6,816 bases of DNA from assembly GCA_023400235.1 (NCBI GenBank), contig JAEXFI010000030.1:1-6816 (forward strand), written 5' to 3'. The translations under genes were made by a program, and so were the position numbers. A model generated the notes under the pieces. That model was not told the origin of the DNA. It did not search any database and worked only from the letters and a program-made list of their open reading frames with translations. The stretch is from Bacillota bacterium. Its GTDB lineage: Bacteria; Bacillota; Clostridia; Acetivibrionales; DSM-1351. This document shows, piece by piece, positions 1-5,655 of the stretch. The number at the start of each line of letters is the position of its first letter. The first letter of the stretch is position 1.

Positions 1-222
1 AATGCATTAAAAGCAATAGGAGAGCTGCCCCAGGGCCATTCCGGCAAAACGCTTTCAAGCTATGAGGACGCGGGCAGGATTGCGGCCTACGCAAAGGAGG
101 CCATGACATACTTTGTTGAGGCCGGAATCATGGAAGGAAATGCAGGACAGCTCACCCCTGCAAGCACAACCACAAGGGCGCAGCTGGCACAGGTGCTGTA
201 CAACCTGCTGTCCAGGCAGTAG
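1..222 (+). CDS. SLH-domain protein, C-terminal end (5' truncated)
   Basis: The open frame runs from the first base of the window to a TAG at 220-222, giving the last 73 residues of a protein whose start lies upstream. The residues match the C-terminal half of an S-layer homology domain: a DAGRIAAYAKEAM helix, then FVEAGIMEG, then the closing TTRAQLAQVLYNLL segment seen in SLH repeats. SLH domains in Gram-positive bacteria bind secondary cell-wall polymers and hold exported proteins at the surface, so this is probably a surface-anchored protein with SLH repeats at its C-terminus. What the rest of the protein does cannot be seen. By hand count the segment is 55% G+C (123 of 222), clearly richer than the downstream operon (about 37% over 841-960). 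It is followed by its own terminator, so it is unlikely to be co-transcribed with the genes to the right. Confidence 0.88.
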   Translation, partial: NALKAIGELPQGHSGKTLSSYEDAGRIAAYAKEAMTYFVEAGIMEGNAGQLTPASTTTRAQLAQVLYNLLSRQ

Positions 223-314
223 CCAATATCCTGTGCAGGTATAATACGCTGATAGTAATATGCAGGTAGTATCATGCTGGCGGGATAAAGAAAAATAAGG
301 GAAAATAAGGAATC

Positions 315-377
315 AGTACCCTGATGGAAAGACACGTAAAAGAGCTGCGGTGTTTTTCTGTCAGGGTACTTTGTTGT
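315..377 (+). terminator. Rho-independent terminator of the SLH gene
   Basis: A perfect 10-bp inverted repeat (AGTACCCTGA at 315-324, TCAGGGTACT at 361-370) continues inward through GAAA/TTTC and ACAC/GTGT (325-335 with 350-360), allowing three G-U pairs. The result is a stem of about 21 bp around a 14-base loop. The 3' arm runs into a T-rich tail (CTTTGTTGT, 369-377). It lies 92 bases after the SLH stop codon. The tail is interrupted by G, so efficiency is uncertain. The flank on the other side is A-rich, so weak activity on the minus strand is possible, but no minus-strand gene is evident. Confidence 0.82.
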
Positions 378-437
378 ATAAGTTCAGGCGGAGAGCGTAT
401 TATTCCATATGATAAAAGCCGGCATAAGTAACTAACA

Positions 438-514
438 CCCAAAGGATATCCCCCCTATTCCAAACAACCGCCCCTACAATTAGATTGTCAGGGGTGGTAT
501 ACTCATGCTATAAA
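438..514 (+). promoter_or_regulatory. Shared promoter/operator element, copy 1
   Basis: Bases 438-481 match 3678-3721 at 42 of 44 positions. Two CCCCTAY repeats lie at 452-458 and 471-477, 19 bp apart start to start. A TACAAT (475-480) sits at the -35 position, 17 bp before TATACT (498-503). That TATACT has the extended -10 TG (TGG at 495-497). The 16 bases before the -10 agree with copy 2 at only 8 positions, whereas TATACTC and CTATAAA (508-514) are identical. Conservation of likely contacts with a free spacer is what a functional promoter predicts. The poor -35 match, overlapped by the second repeat, suggests an activator (inference). The nearest intact downstream gene is the response regulator, about 290 bases away. 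Confidence 0.55.
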
Positions 515-515
515 A

Positions 516-617
516 CTGCAGTTCGCAGCGGCAGAGGAGCTTTCAAACCTTTCAAGCCAGCTGGAGAACCTGTCTGTAGCACTGAACTGTGAGCTTGACA
601 GGTTTACGACGGACTAG
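516..617 (+). pseudogene. Possible C-terminal remnant of a methyl-accepting chemotaxis protein
   Basis: Read in the frame starting at 516, the sequence encodes 33 residues ending at TAG 615-617. They include AAAEELSNLSSQLENL and end in ELDRFTTD. This heptad-like pattern with a terminal (L)xRF resembles the last part of the signalling coiled coil of chemotaxis receptors, which often reads AxAEELS..xxxL...v.rF. No start codon, ribosome binding site or upstream receptor sequence is present: the frame is open back only to 432, through the promoter-like element. It looks like a gene end left by deletion or recombination. The resemblance is short and could be chance. An 8-bp complementary pair within it (AACCTGTC 567-574, GACAGGTT 597-604) could fold in a leader transcript. 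Confidence 0.4.
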
Positions 618-643
618 AAAAATATGTTTACATAAAAAATCAC

Positions 644-672
644 TTTAAAATTCCTTAAAAATAGGTTATATT
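644..672 (+). promoter_or_regulatory. Candidate sigma-A-type promoter upstream of the response regulator
   Basis: TTTAAA (644-649, 4 of 6 to TTGACA) and TATATT (667-672, 5 of 6 to TATAAT) are separated by 17 bp, about 127 bases before the preferred start. The region is so AT-rich that such matches arise easily. An alternative pair is TTGCTT (701-706) with CATAAT (725-730), spacing 18. It would compete with, or supplement, the element at 438-514. Confidence 0.28.
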
Positions 673-798
673 GAATACATGGAAACTGAAATAAAGTCCT
701 TTGCTTCACTTCATTAATATAAAACATAATGCAGGGTAAATACTTATTAGTTGCTTGCCAAAACGGAGTATGCATGTATGCGAAAAGAAAGGCATAGT

Positions 799-2409
799 AT
801 GAGAGTTATTATTGCAGATGATGAAGATAAAGTTTGCCAGCTTATTTACAAATTAGTGGACTGGGAAAATTTAGATATGGAAGTGGTTTCTATCGTGCAT
901 AACGGAATTGAAGCCCTGGAAGCCATAGAAAAATTTAAACCGGATGTGGTAATTACGGATATTCGCATGCCTGGGTATGATGGCCTGGAAATGATCCGTC
1001 GTGCCAAAGAAATACGGAAGAACTTAAATTTTATTATTATAAGTGGATACCGTCACTTTGAATATGCTCAAAATGCCATTAAATACGGTGTAAAGGATTA
1101 CCTGCTTAAACCCATAAAAAAATCAGAGATTATGGATACTCTTTCCTTAATGAGGGAGGAGTATTTAAAGCGCACGGAAAGTCTATCCAGTGAAGAAAAG
1201 TATCGTATCTCAATAAAAAACAACCTGGATCGACTAAGGAGTGCATTTTTTACCGATATATTGTTTAAGCGAGTCTCAGCAGAGGCCAAAATGAGCATTG
1301 AAGGTATTAATGACAAGTACCACTATAACTTTTGCATAGGCTTTTTTCAGGTGGTGCTCATTAAGATTGACGGTGTGGATACATACTCTCAGAGCAATGC
1401 TGAATATATCAAGGACAAGGTACAACAGACCATTCATAAAAAACTGGATGAATATTGCTATGACATAGAAAGCGTATTTGAAAATAATTTTTGCTATATT
1501 GTGCTCAATTGCAGTGAAGAGAATAAAAAGGCCGTCCGGCGCACGCTCAAATCCTTATTGGACGAACTTTTACTGCAAAAAGATATTATAGAGGATATTA
1601 AGATAACTATTGGAGCCGGTATTCCCAAAAACACAATACGCGGGTTTTTCTCATCCATGAAGACTGCAATGTGGGCAATAGAGCAAAGGCTTATAATCGG
1701 TGTCAACAAGGTTATAGAGGGAGCGGAGATGTCCTCAAGTGAATTGGCCGACAGCTCCACCTTCACAGAGTTTAACAGAAAGCTCCTTGATGCACTTGAA
1801 AGGCTGGAGGAGAATCAGCTCAAGGAAGCATTTGCATATTTGGAAAAAAGTCTTAAAAGCAGAGAGTCCACTACTGGTCATGAGGTTATCCAGATGGCAA
1901 AAGAAGCCATGAACTTTTATCTGTTTTATTTAAGGCAAAATAAATTTGCAATCAGGAATGCTGATGACTTTTTTGAAAATTTCAGCTTTAATATAGAAAA
2001 TTTCGGCTCTATGGAGGAGGTTTTCTCGTCACTTTCCAGTACAATAATAAAATCCTTCAATCAGGTAATAGCAGACAAGCAGCAGGAGGACAACAAGCCC
2101 ATCCGTGAGGCCAAGCAATACATCAAGGCTCACTACAAGGAGCCTATAACGCTGGAAATAGTAAGTGACTATGTGGGGTTTAACGCCACTTATTTCAGTT
2201 CCTTGTTCAAAAAGGAAACGAACACTACATTTTCTGAATATCTGACAAGTGTACGTATGGAACGTGCAAAGGAACTGTTAAAGGAATCAAATCTGAATGT
2301 TGCAACAATATGTGAAGAAGTTGGCTATAATGATACAAAGCATTTCTCAAAAAGCTTTGCCAAGTATACAAATTTGAAACCAAACGAATATAGGAAGATA
2401 TATTCCTAA
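799..2409 (+). CDS. AraC-family response regulator, YesN type
   Basis: This 536-residue protein is the DNA-binding half of a two-component system. Residues 1-120 are a receiver domain: acidic pocket D7/D8, phospho-acceptor D54 in ITDIRMPGYDG, switch residues S82 and Y101, and K104 in LLKP. The last 100 or so residues are a double helix-turn-helix of the AraC type (IVSDYVGFNATYFSSLFKKE, then ICEEVGYNDTKHFSKSFAKY and LKPNEYRK). The middle (about 125-430) has a stretch near ITIGAGIPKNTIRGFFSSMK, followed by A..A...RLIIG.NKVI, that resembles the degenerate GGDEF-like fold found in YesN- and CdaR-type regulators (inference). Start choice: ATG 799 gives the usual MRVIIADDE opening and has AAAGG six bases upstream. 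ATG 778, with GGAG nine bases upstream, would add seven residues and is a real alternative. The partner kinase follows after the tandem repeat. Likely target: the ABC importer promoter and its own. Confidence 0.93.
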   Translation: MRVIIADDEDKVCQLIYKLVDWENLDMEVVSIVHNGIEALEAIEKFKPDVVITDIRMPGYDGLEMIRRAKEIRKNLNFIIISGYRHFEYAQNAIKYGVKDYLLKPIKKSEIMDTLSLMREEYLKRTESLSSEEKYRISIKNNLDRLRSAFFTDILFKRVSAEAKMSIEGINDKYHYNFCIGFFQVVLIKIDGVDTYSQSNAEYIKDKVQQTIHKKLDEYCYDIESVFENNFCYIVLNCSEENKKAVRRTLKSLLDELLLQKDIIEDIKITIGAGIPKNTIRGFFSSMKTAMWAIEQRLIIGVNKVIEGAEMSSSELADSSTFTEFNRKLLDALERLEENQLKEAFAYLEKSLKSRESTTGHEVIQMAKEAMNFYLFYLRQNKFAIRNADDFFENFSFNIENFGSMEEVFSSLSSTIIKSFNQVIADKQQEDNKPIREAKQYIKAHYKEPITLEIVSDYVGFNATYFSSLFKKETNTTFSEYLTSVRMERAKELLKESNLNVATICEEVGYNDTKHFSKSFAKYTNLKPNEYRKIYS

Positions 2410-2414
2410 AGGTA

Positions 2415-2521
2415 ATAGCTTGAAAGATACATGTTGTGTATCAAAGTGACTTTCAAGCAGCGAAAGCCACTGCGTGCCTTTCATTACTATTTGTGTACGC
2501 GCTGGGCGCGTAGATGTGAGG
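2415..2521 (+). repeat. 107-bp hairpin-rich tandem repeat, unit A
   Basis: This unit starts five bases after the response-regulator stop codon and is repeated immediately as 2522-2628 with a single difference (G2504 against A2611). It can form three hairpins. H1: GCTTGAAAG (2418-2426) with CTTTCAAGC (2450-2458), with an inner GATACA/TGTATC pair (2426-2431, 2437-2442). H2: GAAAG-c-CAC (2462-2470), loop TGC, GTG-c-CTTTC (2474-2482), with one C-C mismatch. H3: TACGCGC (2496-2502), loop TGG, GCGCGTA (2506-2512). None is followed by a T-run, so these are not standard terminators. No protein-coding content is apparent. The unit looks like a mobile or REP-like palindromic element, or an RNA element; I do not recognise a named family. 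Confidence 0.9.
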
Positions 2522-2628
2522 ATAGCTTGAAAGATACATGTTGTGTATCAAAGTGACTTTCAAGCAGCGAAAGCCACTGCGTGCCTTTCATTACTATTTG
2601 TGTACGCGCTAGGCGCGTAGATGTGAGG
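2522..2628 (+). repeat. 107-bp hairpin-rich tandem repeat, unit B
   Basis: This is the second head-to-tail copy, 106 of 107 bases identical to unit A. The only change falls in the three-base loop of H3 (TGG becomes TAG; stem TACGCGC 2603-2609, GCGCGTA 2613-2619), so all predicted stems are kept. Its last four bases, GAGG (2625-2628), lie five bases before the kinase ATG and act as the probable Shine-Dalgarno. Thus H3 ends only five bases ahead of that site. The near-perfect identity points to a recent duplication or ongoing gene conversion. Confidence 0.9.
2625..2628 (+). promoter_or_regulatory. Ribosome binding site of the kinase, inside the repeat
   Basis: GAGG lies five bases before ATG 2634 and forms the 3' end of repeat unit B. 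No other purine-rich site is present between the repeat and the start codon, so translation of the kinase appears to depend on sequence carried by the repeat. Confidence 0.65.
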
Positions 2629-2633
2629 TTAGT

Positions 2634-3647
2634 ATGAGGAAGGATAGAAGCTTTCTACTTGATAATATTAAAAAATGGGTGTGGATGATAATGGTATTTA
2701 TCATCCTCCTTATAGTGCTTGTTGGTATTGCTGCCATTACTATTCCCAGCTATAAGGTAATATTCTTTTTGACTGCCGTAGCATTTTTACTTATCACATA
2801 TACGGGATATATAACGGTATACCTCAGATACCGGCAAATGGAAAAGCTGATGCAGCTGTATACTGAAGGCTATCTGGTGGATGAATTCTTTGAGCAGAAC
2901 ATTAATGTGAGCAAGACGGTAAATAAGGTGTTGGAATTACTCTCAGAAAGACTTGACAAGACTGCACTTTTAAATGTATCTAAAAAACAGGCCCAGTATT
3001 TAGCCCTGCAAAACCAAATAAATCCGCATTTTTTATATAACACCCTGGAAGGAATACGCAGTGAGGCGCTTTGTGCAGGGATGGACGGAGTTGCGTCCAT
3101 GACCGAGGCGCTGGCTACCTTTTTCAGATACACAATATCAAATGTAGACCATTTGGTGACCTTGGAGGATGAATTATCCAATATCGAAAACTACTATATT
3201 ATACAGCAGTATCGCTTTGGAGATAAATTGAGCTTAAGCATAGATTACGACGATGAGGATGATGATTTGTCGGTTTTAAACTTAAAGCTGCCTAAGCTTA
3301 TTTTGCAGCCAATTGTAGAAAATTCCATTTTCCATGGCATCGAGAGGAAAGTTGGAAAAGGAAATTTGAGAATACATATAGATTATACCACCGACCGGCT
3401 TATTATAAGAATTTCCGACGATGGCATGGGCATGGAAAAAGAAGCTCTGGACAAGCTCAATAATAAGCTCTTGACAAACTTCCTGGATGATATGGAGCCT
3501 AAAAAAGATAAAAAGGGAGGTATAGCGATTATTAATGTAAATAACCGTATCAAGCTTATTTTTGGCGAGGAATATGGAATATACATTTATTCTACTCCAA
3601 ATGTGGGAACTGATGTAGAGATAACTTTGCCCATCATAAAGGAATAG
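2634..3647 (+). CDS. Sensor histidine kinase, YesM/LytS type, with minimal extracellular region
   Basis: This 337-residue membrane kinase is the probable partner of the preceding regulator. Two hydrophobic segments (about 16-37 and 42-64) form a tight hairpin with only some five residues between them, so there is no room for an extracellular sensor domain such as the dCache domain of typical YesM proteins (usually near 600 residues). A linker (65-118) leads to the His_kinase phospho-acceptor helix, LQNQINPHFLYNTLEGIR with H132. The ATPase domain follows: N-box LQPIVENSIFHG (N230), G1 box SDDGMGM (261-267), and NVNNRI (301-306). The second glycine motif reads GIAI (296-299) where GIGL is usual. 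The single ATG start at 2634 has GAGG five bases upstream. It probably phosphorylates the response regulator; the stimulus may come through the membrane segments or a partner such as a sugar-binding lipoprotein (inference). Confidence 0.92.
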   Translation: MRKDRSFLLDNIKKWVWMIMVFIILLIVLVGIAAITIPSYKVIFFLTAVAFLLITYTGYITVYLRYRQMEKLMQLYTEGYLVDEFFEQNINVSKTVNKVLELLSERLDKTALLNVSKKQAQYLALQNQINPHFLYNTLEGIRSEALCAGMDGVASMTEALATFFRYTISNVDHLVTLEDELSNIENYYIIQQYRFGDKLSLSIDYDDEDDDLSVLNLKLPKLILQPIVENSIFHGIERKVGKGNLRIHIDYTTDRLIIRISDDGMGMEKEALDKLNNKLLTNFLDDMEPKKDKKGGIAIINVNNRIKLIFGEEYGIYIYSTPNVGTDVEITLPIIKE

Positions 3648-3677
3648 AATTCATGTTTTACAAGCAGCAGGGTAATT

Positions 3678-3754
3678 CCCAAAGGATATCCCCCCTATTC
3701 CAAACAAACGCCCCTATAATTGCAGTGTTTCGTGTGCTATACTCGTTCTATAAA
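3678..3754 (+). promoter_or_regulatory. Shared promoter/operator element, copy 2
   Basis: This is the partner of 438-514. CCCCTAT repeats lie at 3692-3698 and 3711-3717 (19 bp apart start to start), and TATAAT (3715-3720) sits at the -35 position. A 17-bp spacer leads to the extended -10 TGC-TATACT (3735-3743), and CTATAAA follows at 3748-3754. It lies 30 bases after the kinase stop codon and upstream of the whole importer operon. The AraC-type regulator encoded nearby is the obvious candidate to bind the repeats, because AraC proteins commonly occupy direct repeats about two helical turns apart overlapping the -35 region (family knowledge; binding here is inferred). Confidence 0.58.
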
Positions 3755-3853
3755 CAGTTCATAAAGCATTTGTGAATATGGCTTCAAGGAGCCGCATTTC
3801 AGGTATAGTAAGATTCACCTGTCCGGTCTGAATTTTAGAGCATTGTTTATATT

Positions 3854-3993
3854 GAAATCTCTTGACAAGAGAGAGGCATGTCGGACGTCAAGGTCAGGCA
3901 GTGTTTATGTTAACAAACCTTACTTCTTAGGGGTACGGGTGTGTATTCCTATTGCCTAAAAACCCTGTAAGAGGCTGATTAACAAGAGATTTC
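3854..3993 (+). ncRNA. Candidate structured 5' leader of the importer mRNA
   Basis: An 11-bp perfect inverted repeat (GAAATCTCTTG 3854-3864, CAAGAGATTTC 3983-3993) can close a domain of 118 bases. Inside it, AGGCAGTG (3896-3903) can pair with TATTGCCT (3950-3957) using two G-U pairs. The closing helix competes with a local hairpin, because TCTCTT (3858-3863) can pair instead with the adjacent AAGAGA (3867-3872) across a three-base loop. Such mutually exclusive pairing is typical of leaders that switch. It does not match the riboswitch consensus sequences I know, and no terminator or clear sequestered ribosome binding site follows, so the functional claim is weak. Confidence 0.33.
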
Positions 3994-4111
3994 CAAAATA
4001 AATACCAAATGCCGGCTCATTTCCCGAATATGGACTTACTCAAAAGGAAAAAGTGGCTCAAAGCGCACAAGCATTTTCACATTTGCGAAACAGATAAGAA
4101 AGGTGAAATGG

Positions 4112-5626
4112 ATGGAAGAGTATATCGTTGAATTAAGTGGTGTATCTAAGAGGTTCCCAGGCGTTTTAGCACTTAATAATGTAAGTTTTAATCTCAAATC
4201 GGGAGAGATACTGGCATTACTTGGTGAAAACGGAGCAGGAAAGTCCACCCTGATGAAAATTCTTAGCGGTGTCTTCGCAAAAGACTCTGGTACCATGAAG
4301 ATTTTTGGCCGGGAAGTGGATGAGATGAATCCCAAGAAGGCCCAGGAATTAGGTGTGGCAATTATTCATCAAGAGCTGAATATGTGCGCCCACCTGTCAG
4401 TTGCTGAGAACATTTTTCTGGGAAGAGAAATAACAAAATCCGGGGTTCTGTCAAACAGGGAAATGGAAAAACAGGCCAAAAAAATATTAGATAAATTAAA
4501 TATTGACATAAGTCCCGATACCATTGTGGGAGATTTGGCTGTATCAAAACAGCAGATGGTAGAAATAGCAAAGGCCCTGTCTACAAATGCAAAGGTGCTT
4601 ATTATGGATGAGCCCACCAGTGCACTTACTTCCAAAGAGATAGACGATTTATTCTTAATTATTAAAAAGATTAAATCGGAAGGCTGCGGAATTGTATACA
4701 TCTCTCATCGGCTTGAGGAGCTGGAGCACATTATAGACAGAGTCACAATATTGCGGGACGGACAATTTATCAAAAGTATGGATTATGCCTCCACAACTCT
4801 TGAAGAAATTATTGCAAATATGGTTGGACGTGAAATAAAAGAAAAATTCCCAAGGGTTAGCTGCAAAAAAGGCAAAAAGATTCTGGAGGTTAAGAATCTG
4901 AATGCCGGCAAGATGGTGAGGAATGTAAATCTTGAACTGTATGAGGGTGAGATTGTAGGTATAGCGGGCTTAATGGGAGCAGGAAGAACAGAAACCACAA
5001 GAGCAATTTTTGGTATAGACCCCAAAGAATCCGGTGAGATAATCCTGGATGGCAAAGCAATAACAATCAATAAACCCATGGATGCTATTAAAGCCGGGAT
5101 TGTGCTTGCGCCCGAAGACCGTAAAAAAGATGGTCTGTGTACGAAACTTAGTGTCAGAGATAATATAAGTCTCCCCAATTTGGATATGTTATGTAATTCA
5201 CTTAGCATTGTTGACAGAAAGAAAGAAAAAATCATGTCGGATAAAGCAGTCAGTGATTTAAAAATAAAACTTCCAAACACTGAAGTTAATGCTGGAAGTC
5301 TTTCAGGAGGAAATCAGCAAAAGGTAGTAGTTGGAAAGTGGCTGGCAAGGAACTCCAGGGTTGTAATATTTGATGAACCCACAAGAGGTATTGACGTTGC
5401 TGCAAAGGTTGAAATATATAACCTTATGAATGAGCTGAAGGAACAGGGCATCGGAGTATTGTTTGTTTCCTCTGAAATGCCGGAGGTTATGGGAATATCA
5501 GACAGAATCATTGTAATGTGCGATGGGAAGGTAACGGGTGAGATGCCCACAAGTGAAGCCACACAAGATTCAATACTGAAGTATGCAACTAAATTTGATA
5601 AAAAAACTGATGACATTGGGGCTTAG
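4112..5626 (+). CDS. Sugar ABC importer ATP-binding protein, RbsA/MglA type
   Basis: This 504-residue protein carries two fused nucleotide-binding domains, the full length for the RbsA/MglA/XylG family that powers uptake of pentoses, galactose or similar sugars. First domain: Walker A GENGAGKST (38-46), Q-loop around HQELN (86-90), signature-region LAVSKQQM (142-149), Walker B LIMDEPTSAL (163-172) and H-loop H199. Second domain: degenerate Walker A GLMGAGRTETT (286-296) with R in place of K, signature LSGGNQQK (397-404), Walker B VVIFDEPTRGID, and S instead of H in VSSEMPEV. This asymmetry, with a weak second Walker A, is normal for the family. Start: ATG 4112 has AAAGGTG six bases upstream; GTG 4103 would fall within that site. 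The permease follows 29 bases after the stop, so they form one operon. The substrate cannot be read from this subunit. Confidence 0.95.
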   Translation: MEEYIVELSGVSKRFPGVLALNNVSFNLKSGEILALLGENGAGKSTLMKILSGVFAKDSGTMKIFGREVDEMNPKKAQELGVAIIHQELNMCAHLSVAENIFLGREITKSGVLSNREMEKQAKKILDKLNIDISPDTIVGDLAVSKQQMVEIAKALSTNAKVLIMDEPTSALTSKEIDDLFLIIKKIKSEGCGIVYISHRLEELEHIIDRVTILRDGQFIKSMDYASTTLEEIIANMVGREIKEKFPRVSCKKGKKILEVKNLNAGKMVRNVNLELYEGEIVGIAGLMGAGRTETTRAIFGIDPKESGEIILDGKAITINKPMDAIKAGIVLAPEDRKKDGLCTKLSVRDNISLPNLDMLCNSLSIVDRKKEKIMSDKAVSDLKIKLPNTEVNAGSLSGGNQQKVVVGKWLARNSRVVIFDEPTRGIDVAAKVEIYNLMNELKEQGIGVLFVSSEMPEVMGISDRIIVMCDGKVTGEMPTSEATQDSILKYATKFDKKTDDIGA

Positions 5627-5655
5627 AACACTTGAGCCCAAAGGAGATGGAGAGA

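Larger units (their letters stand above)
223..798. other. Intergenic region between SLH gene and response regulator
   Basis: No intact gene is supported in these 576 bases. In order they hold: a featureless stretch (223-314); the SLH terminator (315-377); the first copy of the shared promoter-like element (438-514); a short open segment resembling the end of a chemotaxis receptor (516-617); and a very AT-rich stretch (618-760) in front of the response regulator. A minus-strand open frame over 87-335 overlaps the SLH coding region and terminator and has no family resemblance or ribosome binding site that I can see. Confidence 0.7.
3648..4111. other. Intergenic region and long leader before the ABC importer operon
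   Basis: These 464 bases contain no supported gene. They hold the second copy of the shared promoter element (3678-3754), then a 5' leader of about 360 bases if that promoter is used. The leader contains an inverted-repeat structure over 3854-3993. The remainder, 3994-4098, is AT-rich without clear structure. I found no intrinsic terminator between the kinase and the importer, so read-through from the regulator-kinase operon is possible. Confidence 0.65.

Noticed and set aside
2466..2473. GCCACTG inside each repeat unit, resembling a conserved piece of the cobalamin riboswitch.
   Set aside because: The other conserved parts of that riboswitch, including the B12 box, are missing; here the bases are simply part of hairpin H2.
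2415..2628. The tandem units as a CRISPR array.
   Set aside because: The units are contiguous with no unique spacers and only two copies, and no cas genes are present.
2415..2628. The repeat hairpins as intrinsic terminators separating regulator and kinase.
   Set aside because: None of the stems is followed by a run of T, in either unit.
3862..3890. Perfect TTGACA at 3862-3867 as a -35 box for the importer operon.
   Set aside because: The position 17 bp downstream reads ACGTCA, and no -10-like sequence lies at 15-19 bp spacing; the TTGACA is part of a hairpin.
3854..3900. CTCTTGACAAGAGAGAGG, faintly like the first helix of a SAM-I riboswitch.
   Set aside because: The conserved SAM-I core sequences do not follow, and the downstream genes import sugar rather than sulfur compounds.
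3878..3913. A short leader-peptide frame (11 codons) within the importer leader.
   Set aside because: The purine-rich stretch before it is only one base from the ATG, too close for normal initiation, and the residues show no attenuation-like codon run.
4030..4131. A 33-codon Lys-rich open frame overlapping the start of the ATPase gene.
   Set aside because: No ribosome binding site precedes its ATG and there is no recognisable family; an open frame of this length is expected by chance.
4783..5280. A 165-codon minus-strand open frame inside the ATPase gene.
   Set aside because: It lies opposite a well-supported conserved gene, shows no family features and no ribosome binding site; it mirrors the codon pattern of the + strand gene.
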